A stretch of DNA of 64,000 nt, taken from positions 64,442,724 to 64,506,723 of the forward strand of contig NC_068935.1 of assembly GCF_023091745.1 (NCBI RefSeq), read 5' to 3'. Shown here piece by piece: positions 45,843-57,329 of this stretch. A program made the translations under genes and the position numbers. The notes under the pieces were generated by a model. It was not told the origin of the DNA. It made no database searches and saw only the letters and a list, made by a program, of their open reading frames with translations. The stretch is from Budorcas taxicolor (taxonomy: Eukaryota; Chordata; Mammalia; Artiodactyla; Bovidae). Position 1 is the stretch's first letter. Every line of letters starts with the position of its first letter.

Positions 45843-48132
45843 TCAGTTCACTTCAGTTCAGTTTAGTCGCTCAGTCGTGTCCAACTCTTGGCGACCCCAT
45901 GAATCGCAGCAAGCCAGGCCTCCCTGTCCATCACCAACTCCCAGAGTTCACTCAGACTCAAATCCATCAAGTCAGTGATGCCATCCAGCCATCTCATCCT
46001 CAGTCATCCCCTTCTCCTCCTGGCCCCAATCCCTCCAAGCGTCAGAGTCTTTTCCAATGAGTCAACTCTTCGCATGAGGTGGCCAAAGTACTGGAGCTTC
46101 AGCTTTAGCATCATTCCTTCCAAAGAAATCCCAGGGTTGATCTTCAGAATGGACTGGTTGGATCTCCTTGCAGTCCAAGGGACTCTAAAGAGTCTTCTCC
46201 AACACCACAGTTCAAAAGCATCACTTCTTTGGCTCTCAGCCTTCTTCACAGTCCAAATCTCACATCTATACATGACCACAGGAAAAACCATAGCCTTGAC
46301 TAGACAGACCTTAGCCGGCAAAGTAATGTCTCTGCTTTTGAATATGCTATCTAGGGTGGTCATAACTTTTCTTCCAGGGAGTAGGCGTCTTTTAATTTCA
46401 TGGCTGCAATCACCATCTGCAGTGATTTTGGAGCCCACAAAAATAGAGTCTGACACTCTTTCTACTGTTTCGCCGTCTATTTCCCATGAAGTGATGGGAC
46501 CGGATGCCATGATCTTCGCTTTCTGAATGTTGAGCTTTAGGCCAACTTTTTCACTCTCCTCTTTCACTTTCATCAAGAGGCTTTTTAGTTCCTCTTCACT
46601 TTCTGCCATAAGGGTGGTGTCATCTGCATATATGAGGTTGTTGATATTTTTCCCACAATATCGATTCCAGCTTGTGTTTCTTCCAGTCCAGCGTTTCTCA
46701 TGATGTACTCTGCATATAAGTTAAATAAGCAGGGTGACAATATACAGCCTTGACATACTCCTTTTCCTATTTGGAACCAGTCTATTGTTCCATGTCCAGT
46801 TCTAACTGTTGCTTCCTGACCTGGATACAGATTTCTCAAGAGGCAGGTTAGGTGGTCTGGTATTCCCATCTCTCTCAGAATTTTCCACAGTTTATTGTGA
46901 ACCACACAGTCAAAGAATTTGGCATAGTCAATAAAGCAGAAATAGATGTTTTTATGGAACTCTCTTGCTTTTTCCATTATCCAGCGGATGTTGGCAATTT
47001 GATCTCTGGTTCCTCTGCCTTTTCTAAAACCAGCTTGAACATCAGGAAGTTCACAGTTCATGTATTGCTGAAGCCTGGCTTGGAGAATTTTGAGCATTAC
47101 TTTACTAGCATGTGAGATGAGTGCACTTGTGTGGTAGTTTGAGCATTCTTTGTCAATGCCTTTCTTAGGGATTCCAATGAAAACTGACCTTTTCCAGTCC
47201 TGTGGCCGCTGCTGAGTTTCCCAAATTTGCTGGCATACTGAGTGCAGCACTTTCACAGCATCATCTTTCAGGATTTGAAACAACTCAACTGGAATTCCAT
47301 CACCTCCACTAGCTTTGTTCGTAGTGATGCTTTCTAAGGCCCACTTGACTTCACTTTCCAAGATGTCTGGCTCTAGATTAGTGATCACACCATCATGGTT
47401 ATCTGGGTCGTTAAGATCTTTTTTGTATAGTTCTTCTGTGCATTCTTGCCACCTCTTCTTAATATCTTCTGCTTCTGTTAGGTCCAGACCATTTCTGTCC
47501 TTTATCGAGCCCATCTTTGCATGAAATGTTCCCTTGGTATCTCTAATTTTCTTGAAGCGATCTCTAGTCTTTCCCATTCTGTTCTTTTCCTCTATTCATC
47601 CCAATACTGCCTTTCAGACTCTTTCGTTGACCATGATGGCTACTCCATTTCTTCTAAGGGATTCTTGCCACAATAGTAGATATAATGGTCATCTGAGGTA
47701 AATTCACCCATTCCAATCCATTTTAGTTTGCTGATTCCTAAAATGTTGATATTCACTCTTGCCATCTGTTTGACCACTTCCAATTTGCCTTGATTCATGC
47801 ACCTAACATTCCAGGTTCCTATGCAATATTGTTCTTTAAAGCATTACACTTTACTTCCATCACTGGTCATATCCACAACTGGCACTGACTGACCTGGGGA
47901 ATTCATCTTTCTTGTCCTATCTTTTTGCCTTTTCATACTGTTCATGGGGTTCTCAAGGCAAGAATACTAAAGTAGTTTGCCATTCCTTTCTCCAGTTTAT
48001 CACGTTTTGTCAGAATTCTCCACCATGACCCATTCATCTTGGGTGGCCCTTCACCACATGGCTCATAGTTTCATTGAGTTAGACAAGTTTGTGGTCCATT
48101 TGATCAGATTAGTTAGATTTCTGTGATTGTGG
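45843..48132 (-). mobile_element. BovB LINE (copy C), reverse, endonuclease deleted
   Basis: The 3' end is near 45845 ('ttcacttcagttcagtttag'). The RT region is long and well kept, and a jump occurs near 47600. The 5' region (ORF start and part of the 5' UTR) then continues to about 48132. About 860 bases corresponding to 42535-43395 of copy B are absent. The 5' UTR is truncated before its GC-rich repeats. Confidence 0.92.
46004..47577 (-). pseudogene. BovB reverse transcriptase remnant of copy C
   Basis: On the minus strand the frame 47577-46585 (330 codons) runs from the linker (MGKTRDRFKKIRDTKGTFHA) through GIPVELFQILKDD, motif A (FIDYAKFFDCV, catalytic D present) and the RQGC-type motif (VCQGCILSPCLFNLYAEYI). 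It then enters the same out-of-frame tail as copy B (GIDIVGKISTTSYMQM), because of an identical one-base deletion. The C-terminal part continues in the frame 46609-46004 (201 codons). One shift therefore separates two long open pieces, which makes it the least damaged RT here apart from that lesion. The endonuclease is missing upstream. Confidence 0.92.
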
Positions 48133-48670
48133 TTAAGCACAATGAAGGCCAACTCTAAAGGCTTTTTTGTTATTATTATTTTCCCTATTTACTCCTTCAG
48201 CAACTTGAACAAGCACAACTAAACCTGCATTTTTGCTTTTGTCATGCCAAATTCCCTGCACACACACACACAATTCCAAAATGAGGGCGGGTGGAACAGG
48301 GGATATTTTAGCTAGAACACTCTTCAAAGAGGTGACATTTGAACACTGGAAGGATGTGAGAGGGTTCCAGTGTGAGATCTGGTGACGGTGTCCCAGGTAA
48401 AGAGAACCCCAATGGCAAAGGCTGGGATGACGGGAAGAGCTTGGCACATTCAGCTCTGTGTGCCTGGGAGGCAGAGGGCAAAGGGAGAAGAGAAGGAGGC
48501 ATGGTCAGAGGTGGTTCTCCAGGACACAGCATCAATTACTGACTGAGCACCTGGTTCAGACCATGCTTTTATGAATATGAGCTCACACTCCAGAGTCAGA
48601 GACAGATCATACATAGGAACTAAGCAAATGACCAAGAGAGTACTGATGACAACAGAATAAGAATAAGGCA
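48133..48670. other. Unique or ancient-repeat DNA
   Basis: A short CA run lies at 48257-48270. The stretch 48325-48480 ('ggcaaaggctgggatgacgg', 'agcttggcacattc') recalls an old mammalian repeat that I cannot name. No gene. Confidence 0.45.
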
Positions 48671-49269
48671 GCAAAGACTGGGCATCTGAGTTAAATTCAC
48701 CCATTCCAGTCCGTTTTAGTTTGCTGATTCCTAGTATGTCGACGTTCACCCTTGCCATCTCTTGTTTGACCACTTCCAATTTGCCTTGATTCATGGACCT
48801 GACATTCCAGGTTCCTATGCAATATTGCTCTTTACAGCATCAGATCTTGCTTCTATCACCTGTCACATCCACAACTGGGTATTGTTATTGCTTTGGCTCC
48901 ATCCCTTCATTCTTTCTAGAGTTATTTCTCCACTGATCTCCAGTAGCATATTGGACACTTAATGACCTGGGGAGTTCCTCTTTTGGTATCCCATCATTTT
49001 GCCTTTTCCTACTGTTCATGGGGTTCTCAAGGCAAGAATACCGAAGTGGCTTGCCATTCCCTTCTCCAGTGGACCGTGCTCTGTCAGACCTCTCCACCAT
49101 GACCCACCCATCTTGGGTTGCCCCGCAGGCATGGCTTGGTTTCATTGAGTTAGACAAGGCTGTGGTCCTAGTGTGATTAGATTGACTAGTTTTCTGTGAG
49201 TATGGTTTCAGTGTGTCTGCCCTCTGATGCCCTCTTGCAACACTTACCATCTCACTTGGTTTCTCTTAC

Positions 49270-49750
49270 CATGGAGTGGGGTATCTCTTCACGGCTGCTC
49301 CAGCAAAGCACAGCCGCTGTTCTTTACCTTGGATGAGGGGTACCTCCTTACTGCCACCGTTCCTGACCTTCAACGTGGGATAGCTCCTCGAGGTCCTCCT
49401 GTGCCTGCGCAGCCACCACTCCTCGGGTTGCTCCTTCTGGCCACCGGCCCTGGCCTCGGGCATGGATGGCTCCTCGCAGCTGCCGCCCATGGCCTCGGGC
49501 TCAGGGTGGCTCCTCAAGGTCACTGCCCCTGGCCTCAGGCGCCAGGTGGCTTCACCTGGCCACCCCTGATCTCGGATGCAGGGTGTCTCCTCCCGGCCGC
49601 CACTGACCTCAGATGCAGGGTAGCTCCTCTCGGCCGTTCCTGCATGGTCGCAGCCTGGCACTCTAGGCCGCTGCCCCTGACCTCGGACATGGGGTAGCTC
49701 CTCTCAGCCACTCTTAGCGAGCCGGCTTGCTGCCGCCTGTGCTTAGAGAG
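49270..49750 (-). repeat. GC-rich tandem repeats of the BovB 5' end, about 37-40 bp period
   Basis: Units such as 'gacctcggacatggggtagc' and 'gacctcagatgcagggtagc', each followed by 'tcctctc.gcc', recur roughly 10-12 times with divergence. The stretch is far richer in G+C and CpG than its neighbours. The frames 49227-49697 (+) and 49266-49661 (-) read straight through and are repeat translation. In element orientation this array is the extreme 5' end. A promoter role is an inference. Confidence 0.8.
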
Positions 49751-49779
49751 CCGGCTTGGGAGATCCCTCAGAAGAATTG

Positions 49780-52209
49780 GAGTAGTCATCATGGTCAATA
49801 AAAGAGTCTGAAATGCGGTACTTGGATGCAATCTCAAAAACGACAGAATGATCTCTGTTCGTTTCCAAGGCAAACCATTCAATATCAGAGTAAACCAACT
49901 CTATGACCCAACCAGTAATGCTGAAGAAACTGAAGTTGAATGGTTTCATGAAGACCTACAAGATCTTTTAGAATTAACACCCAAAAAAGACGTCCTTTTC
50001 ATTATAGGGGAATGGAATGCAAAAGTAGGAAGTCAAGAAATACCTGGAGTAACAGGCAAATTTGACTGTGGAATGCGGAATGAAGCAGGCAAAGACTTAT
50101 AGAGTTTTGCCAAGAAAATGCACTGGTCATAGCAAGCACCCTCTTTCAACAACACAAGAGAAGACTCTACACATGGACATCACCAGATGGTCAACACCGA
50201 AATCAGATTGATTATATTCTTTGCAGCCAAAGATGGAGAAGCTCTATACAGTCAGCAAAAACAAGACTGGGAGCTGACTGTGGCTCAGATCATGAACTCC
50301 TTATTACCAAATTCAGACTTGAATTGAAGAAAATAGGGAAAACCGCTAGACCATTCAGGTATGACCTAAATCAAATCCCTTATGATTATACAGTGGAAGT
50401 GAGAAATAGATTTAAGGGCCTAGATCTGATAGATAGAGTGCCTGATGAACTATGGAATGAGGTTTATGACATTGTACAGGAGACAGGGATGAAGACCATC
50501 CCCATGGAAAAGAAATGCAAAAAAGCAAAATGGCTGTCTGGGAAGGCCTTACAAATAGCTGTGAAAAGAAGAGAGGCGAAAAGCAAAGGAGAAAAGGAAA
50601 GATATAAGCATCTGAATGCAGAGTTCCAAAGAATAGCAAGAAGAGATAAGAAAGCCTTCTTCAGTGATCAATGTGAGGAAATAGAGGAAAAGAACAGAAT
50701 GGGAAAGACTAGAGATCTCTTCAAGAAAATTAGAGATACCAAGGGAACATTTCATGCAAAGATGGGCTCGATAAAGGACAGAAATGGTCTGGACCTAACA
50801 GAAGCACAAGATATTAAGAAGAGGTAGCAACAATACACAGAAGAACTATACAAAAACATCTTCACAACCCAGATAATCATGATGATGTGATCACTCATCT
50901 AGAGCCAGCCATCTTGGAATGTGAAGTCAACTGGGGCTTAGAAAACATCACTACTAACAAAGCTAGTGGAGGTGATGGAATTCCAGTTGAGTTGTTTCAA
51001 ATCCTGAAAGATGATGCTGTGAAAGTGCTGCACGCAATATGCCAGCAAGTTTGGAAAACTCAGCAGTGGCCACAGGACTGGAAAAGATCAGTTTTCATTG
51101 CAATTCCAAAGAAAGACAATGCAAAAGAATGCTCAAACTACCACACAAGTGCACTCATCTCACATGTTAGTAAAGTAATGCTCAAAATTCTCCAAGCCAG
51201 GCTTCAGCAATACGTAAACTGTGAACTCCCTGATGTTCAAGCTGGTTTTAGAAAAGGCAGAGGAACCAGAGATCAAATTGCCAACATCTGCTGGATAATG
51301 GAAAAAGCAAGAGAGTTCCATAAAAACATCTATTTCTGCTTTATTGACTATGCCAAATTCTTTGACTCTGTGGATCACAAAAAACTGTGGAAAATTCTGA
51401 GAGAGATGGGAATACCAGACCACCTTACCTGTCTCTTGAGAAAAATGTATGCAGGTCTAGAAGCAACAGTTAGAACTGGACATGGAATACCAGATGGGTT
51501 CCAAATAGGAAAAGGAGTACGTCAAGGCTGTATATTGTCACCCTGCTTATTTAACTTATACGCAGAGTACATCATTAGAAACGCTGGACTGGAAGAAACA
51601 CAAGGTGGAATCAAGATTGCCAGGAGAAATATCAATAACCTCATATATGCAGATGACACCACCCTTATGGCAGAAAGTGAAGAGGAGCTAGAAAGCCTCT
51701 TGATGAAAGTGAAAGAGGAGAGTGAAAAAGTTGGCTTAAAGCTCAACATTCAGTAAGCGAAGATCGTGGCATCCGGACCCATCACTTCATGGGAAATAGA
51801 TGGGGAAACAGTGGAAACAGTGTCAGACTCTATTTTTGTGGGCTCCAAAATCACTGCCGATGGTGATTGCAGCCATGAAATTAAAAGACGCCTACTCCCT
51901 GGAAGAAAAGTTATGACCAACCTAGATAGCATATTCAAAAGCAGAGACATTACTTTGCTGACTAAGGTCCGTCTAGTGAAGGCTATGGTTTTTCCTGTGG
52001 TCATGTATGGATGTGAGAATTGGACTGTGAAGAAGGCTGAGCACCAAAGAGTTGATGCGTTTGAACTGTTGTGTTGGAGAAGACTCTTGAGAGTCCCTTG
52101 GACTGCAAGGAAATCCAACCAGTCCATTCTGAAGCAGGTCAACCCTGGAATTTCTTTGGAAGGTATGATGCTAAAGCTGAAGCTCCAGTACTTTGGCCAC
52201 CTCATGTGA
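49780..52209 (+). pseudogene. BovB ORF remnant of copy D, best-preserved RT with YADD
   Basis: Endonuclease frame 49848-50102 (the G-D-W-N-A-K motif reads G-E-W-N-A-K). The linker frame 50324-50827 is open for 167 codons. The RT frame 50887-51756 is open for 289 codons and has GIPVELFQILKDD, motif A FIDYAKFFDSVD, VRQGCILSPCLFNLYAEYI and an intact IYADDTTLM motif C. One TAA at about 51754 interrupts it. The same phase then continues to 52209 with the C-terminal domain, where a TGA replaces an arginine CGA codon (CpG decay). Several frameshifts separate endonuclease and linker. It does not share the deletion of copies B and C. Confidence 0.92.
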
Positions 52210-52485
52210 AGAGTTGACTCATTGGAAAAGACTCTGATGCTGGGAGAGATTGGGGGCATGAGGAGAAGGGGACGACCAAGGATGAGATGGCTGGATGGCA
52301 TCACCGGCTGGATGGCATCACCGACTCGATGGATGTGAGTCTGAGTGAACTCTGGGAGTTGGTGATGGACAGGGAGGCCTGGCGTGCTGCAATTCATGGG
52401 GTCGCAAATAGTCAGACATGACTGAGCGACTGAACTGAACTGAGGAAAGACCGGGGGCAATTTTCTACATGGTAACCAGGGTAAC

Positions 52486-53323
52486 CATGCGAAATGCCGG
52501 CCTGGGTGAAGCACGAGCTGGAATCAAGACTGCCAGGAGAAATATCACTAACCTCAGATACGCAGATGACACCACCTTTATGGCAGAAAGAGAAGAACTA
52601 ACGAACCTCTTGACGAAACTGAAAGAAGAAAATGAAAAAGTCGGCTTAAAACTCAACATTGAGAAAACTAAGATCGTGACATGTGGTCCCATCACTTCAT
52701 GGCAAATAGATGGGGGAACAATGGAAACAGTGACAGACTTTATTTTCTTGGGCTCTAAAATCACTGCATATGGTGACTGTAGCCATGAAATTAAAAGAGA
52801 CTTGCTCTTTGGAAGAACAACCTAGACTGCAAATTAAAAAGCAGAGACATTACTTTGCAGAGAAAGATCTGTCTAGTCAAAGCTATGGTTTTTTCAGTAG
52901 TCATGTATGCATGTGAGAGTTGGACTATAAAGAAAGTTGAGCGCCAAAGAACTGATGCTTTTGAACTGTGGTGTTGAAGAAGACTCTTGAGGGTCCCTCG
53001 GACTATAAGGAGATCCAACCAGTCAATCCTAAAGGATATCAGTCATAAATATTAATTTTAAGGGCAGATACTGAAGCTGAAACTCCAATACTTTGGCCAC
53101 CTAATGTGAAGACCTGACTCATTTGAAAAGACCCTGATGCTGAGAAAGATTGAAGGCAGGAGAAGAATGGGATGACAGAGGATGAAATGGTTGGATGGCA
53201 TCACTGACTCAATGGATGTGAGTTTGAGTAAGCTCTGGGAGACGGTGAAGGACAGGGAAGCCTGTGGTGCTGCAGTCCATGGGGTCACAAAGAGTCAAAC
53301 ATGACTGAGCAACTGAACTGAAC
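52486..53323 (+). mobile_element. 5'-truncated BovB LINE (copy E), diverged
   Basis: It starts just before motif C ('gcgaaatgccggcctggg') with the frame 52469-52825 carrying RYADDTTFMAE (catalytic aspartates kept). It ends at 'gagcaactgaactgaacc'. More diverged than copies B-D, so probably older. Confidence 0.9.
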
Positions 53324-54001
53324 CAAGGAAAGCTTCTACAAGGAAGGGATATTGGAGTGAGCCTGGACAAAGTGAAGCATGAAGTCATGTGGACAACTAA
53401 TGAAAAAAAAGTAGGAAGGGGTAAATCCTGATGGCCATCACGGCTGTGGTGAGAGTAAACGAGATGACTGAGACTGGTGTATGTTAACATCCAAAGGGAC
53501 ACTTGGCTTCAGATTACAGCTGCATGAACTTGCATAAGGACTCAACCTCTGAGTCTTCTTTGAGGACTGTGCCTCAAAGTCCTCCTCTGTCTAATGAGTT
53601 TAAAAATAGTTCCCATTTATAGGGCTGTTGTTGGTTTGAAACATGTACATGGCAAGTGCTACATATCAGCTTTTATTTTCCACAGGATTAGCACTTTGGT
53701 GAATGTTTTTGCTGTAAATACGGTAATGAACTTTTGAAAATGTGGGTAGCTTTCTTGCTTTTTAAGCATTTAAATGACTGTGATATTTCAGACTTTTGAT
53801 TTTATTTAAAAGTTTATAGGTACGGTAACTCTTCCAACTGTTAGTAAGAATTTGTCTACATTTAACTAGTTAAATCCAAAAGCTTTAAGTATCTTTTTTG
53901 TGTTTTTTCTTTAGAGAAATGTTTAAAGAAGCAATTATTTCATAAATAAATTCTGGAGAATGGGTCTGAACAGACCAGTGGGATGCTAGATGTTTTACCA
54001 C
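53324..54001. other. Unique DNA with a MIR
   Basis: A sense MIR-like stretch lies at about 53495-53690. The remainder is AT-rich and unassigned. Confidence 0.5.
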
Positions 54002-56073
54002 TGAAAGGTTGTTGTTGAATCACGCAAAGACACCAGGGTTCTTGGCCCCCGGAGGAGAAGAATTCAATCCAGTGACAGAGACGAGGCTTGATCGCTCAGA
54101 GCTTTTGTGTAATAAAGTTTTATTAAAGTATAAAGGAGATAGAGAAAGCTTCTGACATAGGCATCAGAAGGGGGGAGAAAGAGTACCCCCCTGCTAGTCT
54201 TCAGCTGGATGTTATATAGTCACTAGCAGTCTGTTAATGAAAGAAAGGAATGTCTTAAAACTCAGAATGGCACCAGGCCCCTCACCCATAAGATGCATTT
54301 TGGGATAATCTTGGCACCAAATGGTTCATCCTGGGCCATACAATGATTAAATTGAATCTTACAAAGGGCAAATCACCATGCAAATAGTTTCATTTACATA
54401 GATTAGAGGAACAATATCTGAGTATAACATACTGGTTTGTCAAGTAGGATCTGAGCCTAAACTTGAAGACAGAGTTTGGGGTAAATGCATAGAACATTAG
54501 CATAGTTTAAGATAAACATTTCCATAAGAAAAAGGCATTGGTTATCTCTAGGTTTGAGAATAGTTAACTTCAGGTGAAACCAGGTGTTGTTACGGCAACA
54601 CAGTATTTTAAGAGAAACCTCCTTTTAAATTTGTATAGAGAAGGAAAAAATGTCACTAGTTTGTTTCCTCTTGCCTCTGAAGAGAGACAAAAATGTCTGA
54701 CACTTTGCCGGGAGCCAGCATAGGAGATCCCATCCATGACAAGGTCATGTGGAAGAGACCTGACGAGCAAGGTGGATCAGGACTCGAGGGACCCCCTGTA
54801 CCTGTTCAAGCATCTACCCCGAAACCAGAATCTGTCTGTCTTACTATTTTATGCCTTTCACCAACTCTTCTGACATTAACAGGGGGCTATCCCCGACCAC
54901 CTTTCTCTGGAAAAAATCAACTTAGGGCTCTAGTTGATAAGTCTCTTGAGCATGAAAGGAATATTTCAATTCAAACCCACCTCTGTTGGCATTCTAGCTT
55001 GCTTGGCAGTTTATCCAGACTCTTGCAGCTACGCATGTGATTATTCACAGCCTCCCAACTGTGAGAGGCACGGGAAGCCCAAAACATTCTAAAAATATGG
55101 AGCCTTTCAAAGAGTTAAAAACTATTAGAATAGTGCTGGTGTAGGATTTCATTGTTAAGCCAATGATTGCTGCTAAGTTCCCATATCTCTTATCCATTGT
55201 GCACCTGGGAGTGCAACAGTTAATGTAGCTGGAATTTAAGAAAAACAAGCAGTAGCCTTGGAATTAACCACATCAGACCTTTGAGCTAATTGGCTCTTTC
55301 TTTGTTGTAACTCACTGCACCTTTGCTCCATGAGAATGTAACTCTGTTTAATACTTTCTGAGGCTGACATAGATTAGAAATATAAAGAAAAAAACACTTC
55401 AAGGGAAAATAAGTTTTCTGGTTGAGCAGCCTTTACCAAAAAAGGGTCATAAAATGTCCACAGGCCTCCAAGGCCAGAAGATAATGTACACAACATTGTT
55501 TATGGGAAAGGAATGCAGAAAAAATCCTGGTTTCGATAAAGACAAAACAGATGTAATGTTTGGGCTGACTGTGTATGACATTGCATCTTTCATTTCCCTC
55601 TATGTACAAGTCAAGGTATAAAAGTTCCTTTTGAAAATAAAGTTACAGGCCTCGCTCACCAAAGCTTGGTCTCCCTGTGTCAATCATTCTTTCTCTCTCT
55701 TTCCCTTTGTCCCTCCCCCTCACTCTCTTTTTCAGGCTGATCCCTTGGAGCACAGAGGCTCTCTGTGCCTTCATTCTAGCTAGAAGGTGCTCTGAGTCCT
55801 CATTCTGGATAGAAGGCACTCTGCATCTTCACTCCAGCGAGAGGGCTCCTGTGGCCTCTGTGAACAGAGCAAGTCCCTTGTCTGGGGCTTTATTAGCTTT
55901 CTGTGTGAACCAAGGAATATCAGGTTCTATTCTTTCCTCTCTCATTCATTCAATCGCCCACACCATTCATCCTGAGGGTACACCTGGATCCTGCAGGGGC
56001 TGGACCCTGGCAACACTTGCAGGCTATTTCCTCCATTTTGAGACCCCTGGCCTTCCTGCCTGTTACCCTTTCA
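54002..56073 (-). mobile_element. Class I solo LTR, reverse, interrupted by a class II solo LTR
   Basis: The LTR pieces 54002-54705 and 56019-56073 join into about 760 bases with ends TGAAAGG/CCTTTCA. It is flanked by ccac at 53998-54001 and 56074-56077, a four-base duplication typical of gammaretrovirus-like elements. The polyadenylation signal in reverse (tttatt) lies near 54119-54124. It matches the LTR at 25204-25944 closely. Confidence 0.93.
54706..56012 (+). mobile_element. Class II (ERVK-like) solo LTR nested in the class I LTR
   Basis: It starts TGCCGGGAGC and ends CCCTGGCA. It is flanked by exact acactt at 54700-54705 and 56013-56018. The TATA box 'tataaaa' is at 55617-55623 and an aataaa lies near 55637. 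Same family as 19688-20931. The frame 55677-56189 in its 3' third is pyrimidine-rich LTR sequence, not a gene. Confidence 0.93.
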
Positions 56074-56077
56074 CCAC

Positions 56078-57329
56078 TGCAGCTGGCCTTGTGCATGTCC
56101 ATCCCCAAAGGTCAGCCTGCTCAAGGAAATTTCCATCAGAACACTGGATCACTCCTCTGACAAGGGGCTTGTTGTGGTGGAGGAGCTGACACACTGGTCT
56201 GGCCTGGCTGATGCTTCTCTTGTTCCCAGGGAGTAGATTCAATGTCTTGCTGAGTCCACACAGCAATGAACATAGGCCATTCCCTAGCTCTGGCTCCTGA
56301 CGCACATGGGCCTCTCTTCCCTCAGGTAACAGCCAGAAGCACTGGGACTGAGGGCCCCTCCCTCCTGGTGGCAGTTTTGGGGCTGCCCACCTGAGGTATC
56401 TAACCTCCAGCCCCTCCCTCTGTCACTTCAGGCCCACTTGAAGCAACCTTAAGATTCCCTCCTCTAAATCCGATCCCCTGGCTATGCCCAGGTCCACATC
56501 TAAAGTTCTCTGAATATCTCCAGCCTAGACCCCTGCTAAAACTGCAGACATGCTTGTCCAGATGTCTATGTGACACACACACTTTTGGACATCTCAGAAT
56601 CACCACATCCAAAAGTCAACCTCTGACCTTCCTCCAACACACAACCAGCTCCCTCCACCCAACTTTTCCACCTCCATTCTCCCAGAAGTTCAGGGGGGGA
56701 AAGTAAAGGAAAAGAAAGAAAAAGAAACAAATAGAAAACAATCTTAGGATGGTCCTTCACTCCCTTCCTTCTTTCTTCACTGTATCTGATACAGCAGGGA
56801 ACCCTGAAGGCTTGACTGTCCTCCCTGCCATCACTCTGGCCTGGCCCAGCCAAACTGCCAGCAGCCTCCTCTTTGGTTTCCCTGCCTCCAACTTCATCAC
56901 TACTCCCTCCACCTCCTTATCTTCCCTGAGCAACCCTTGGGAAACTTTGAAAATATTAACCCAGATTGTGTCCGTTTTCTGATCACAACTCCCCAGGGCC
57001 TGCAAAGCCCTAGGAATGAAGGTTCCAGATGTGACTCTTCCCCTCATGCTCAGTTCCTTGCAGATGGCACACGGATCCTAGGTTTGCCAGATGCCCTGAC
57101 TCAGTCGCACAGCCAAGCCTTTGCACATGCTGGTCCCTCTGCTTGCAGCTGTCCCACATATGTTCTCACTGGCTGTCAGGAGGGGACATCACCCACGAGC
57201 ACCGCTCTGTGCTGGACATGGTCGCCTGCACTTCAGTGCCCTGAGCAGGCACTTTCATATAGGGGCTTTAGGATTTGGGTGATGATCTGGGAATGGCAGC
57301 ACACACCTGTGCGGGTCCATCAGCACAGA
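56078..57329. other. Unique DNA with an L2-like fragment
   Basis: 'agcctttgcacatgctggtc' followed by 'cctctgcttgcagctg' near 57114-57150 resembles the conserved L2 3' region in sense. I place the L2-like piece at roughly 56800-57170. The rest (GC-moderate, C-rich) is unassigned. Confidence 0.5.

Larger units (their letters stand above)
48683..52443 (+). mobile_element. BovB LINE (copy D), nearly full length with inverted 5' part
   Basis: 49750-52443 is forward BovB from the ORF beginning to the 3' end. 48683-49747 is the BovB 5' region in reverse, running from the ORF start ('catctgagttaaattcaccc') outward through the 5' UTR to GC-rich tandem repeats that abut the forward part. The two pieces are complementary halves of one element, with only about 30 bases missing at the junction. 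The flanks are gcaaagactggg (48671-48682) and ggaaagaccggg (52444-52455), a candidate 12-bp target duplication with two differences. This fits one insertion with twin priming. Confidence 0.85.

Noticed and set aside
49227..49697. 156-codon frame in a GC-rich stretch
   Set aside because: Reads through the BovB 5' tandem repeats.
51750..52514. 254-codon minus-strand frame
   Set aside because: Antisense of the BovB C-terminal region. Similar shadows occur at 44471-44989 and 45975-46526.
55677..56189. 170-codon frame
   Set aside because: Lies across the 3' part of the class II LTR and its junction with the class I LTR. No domain.
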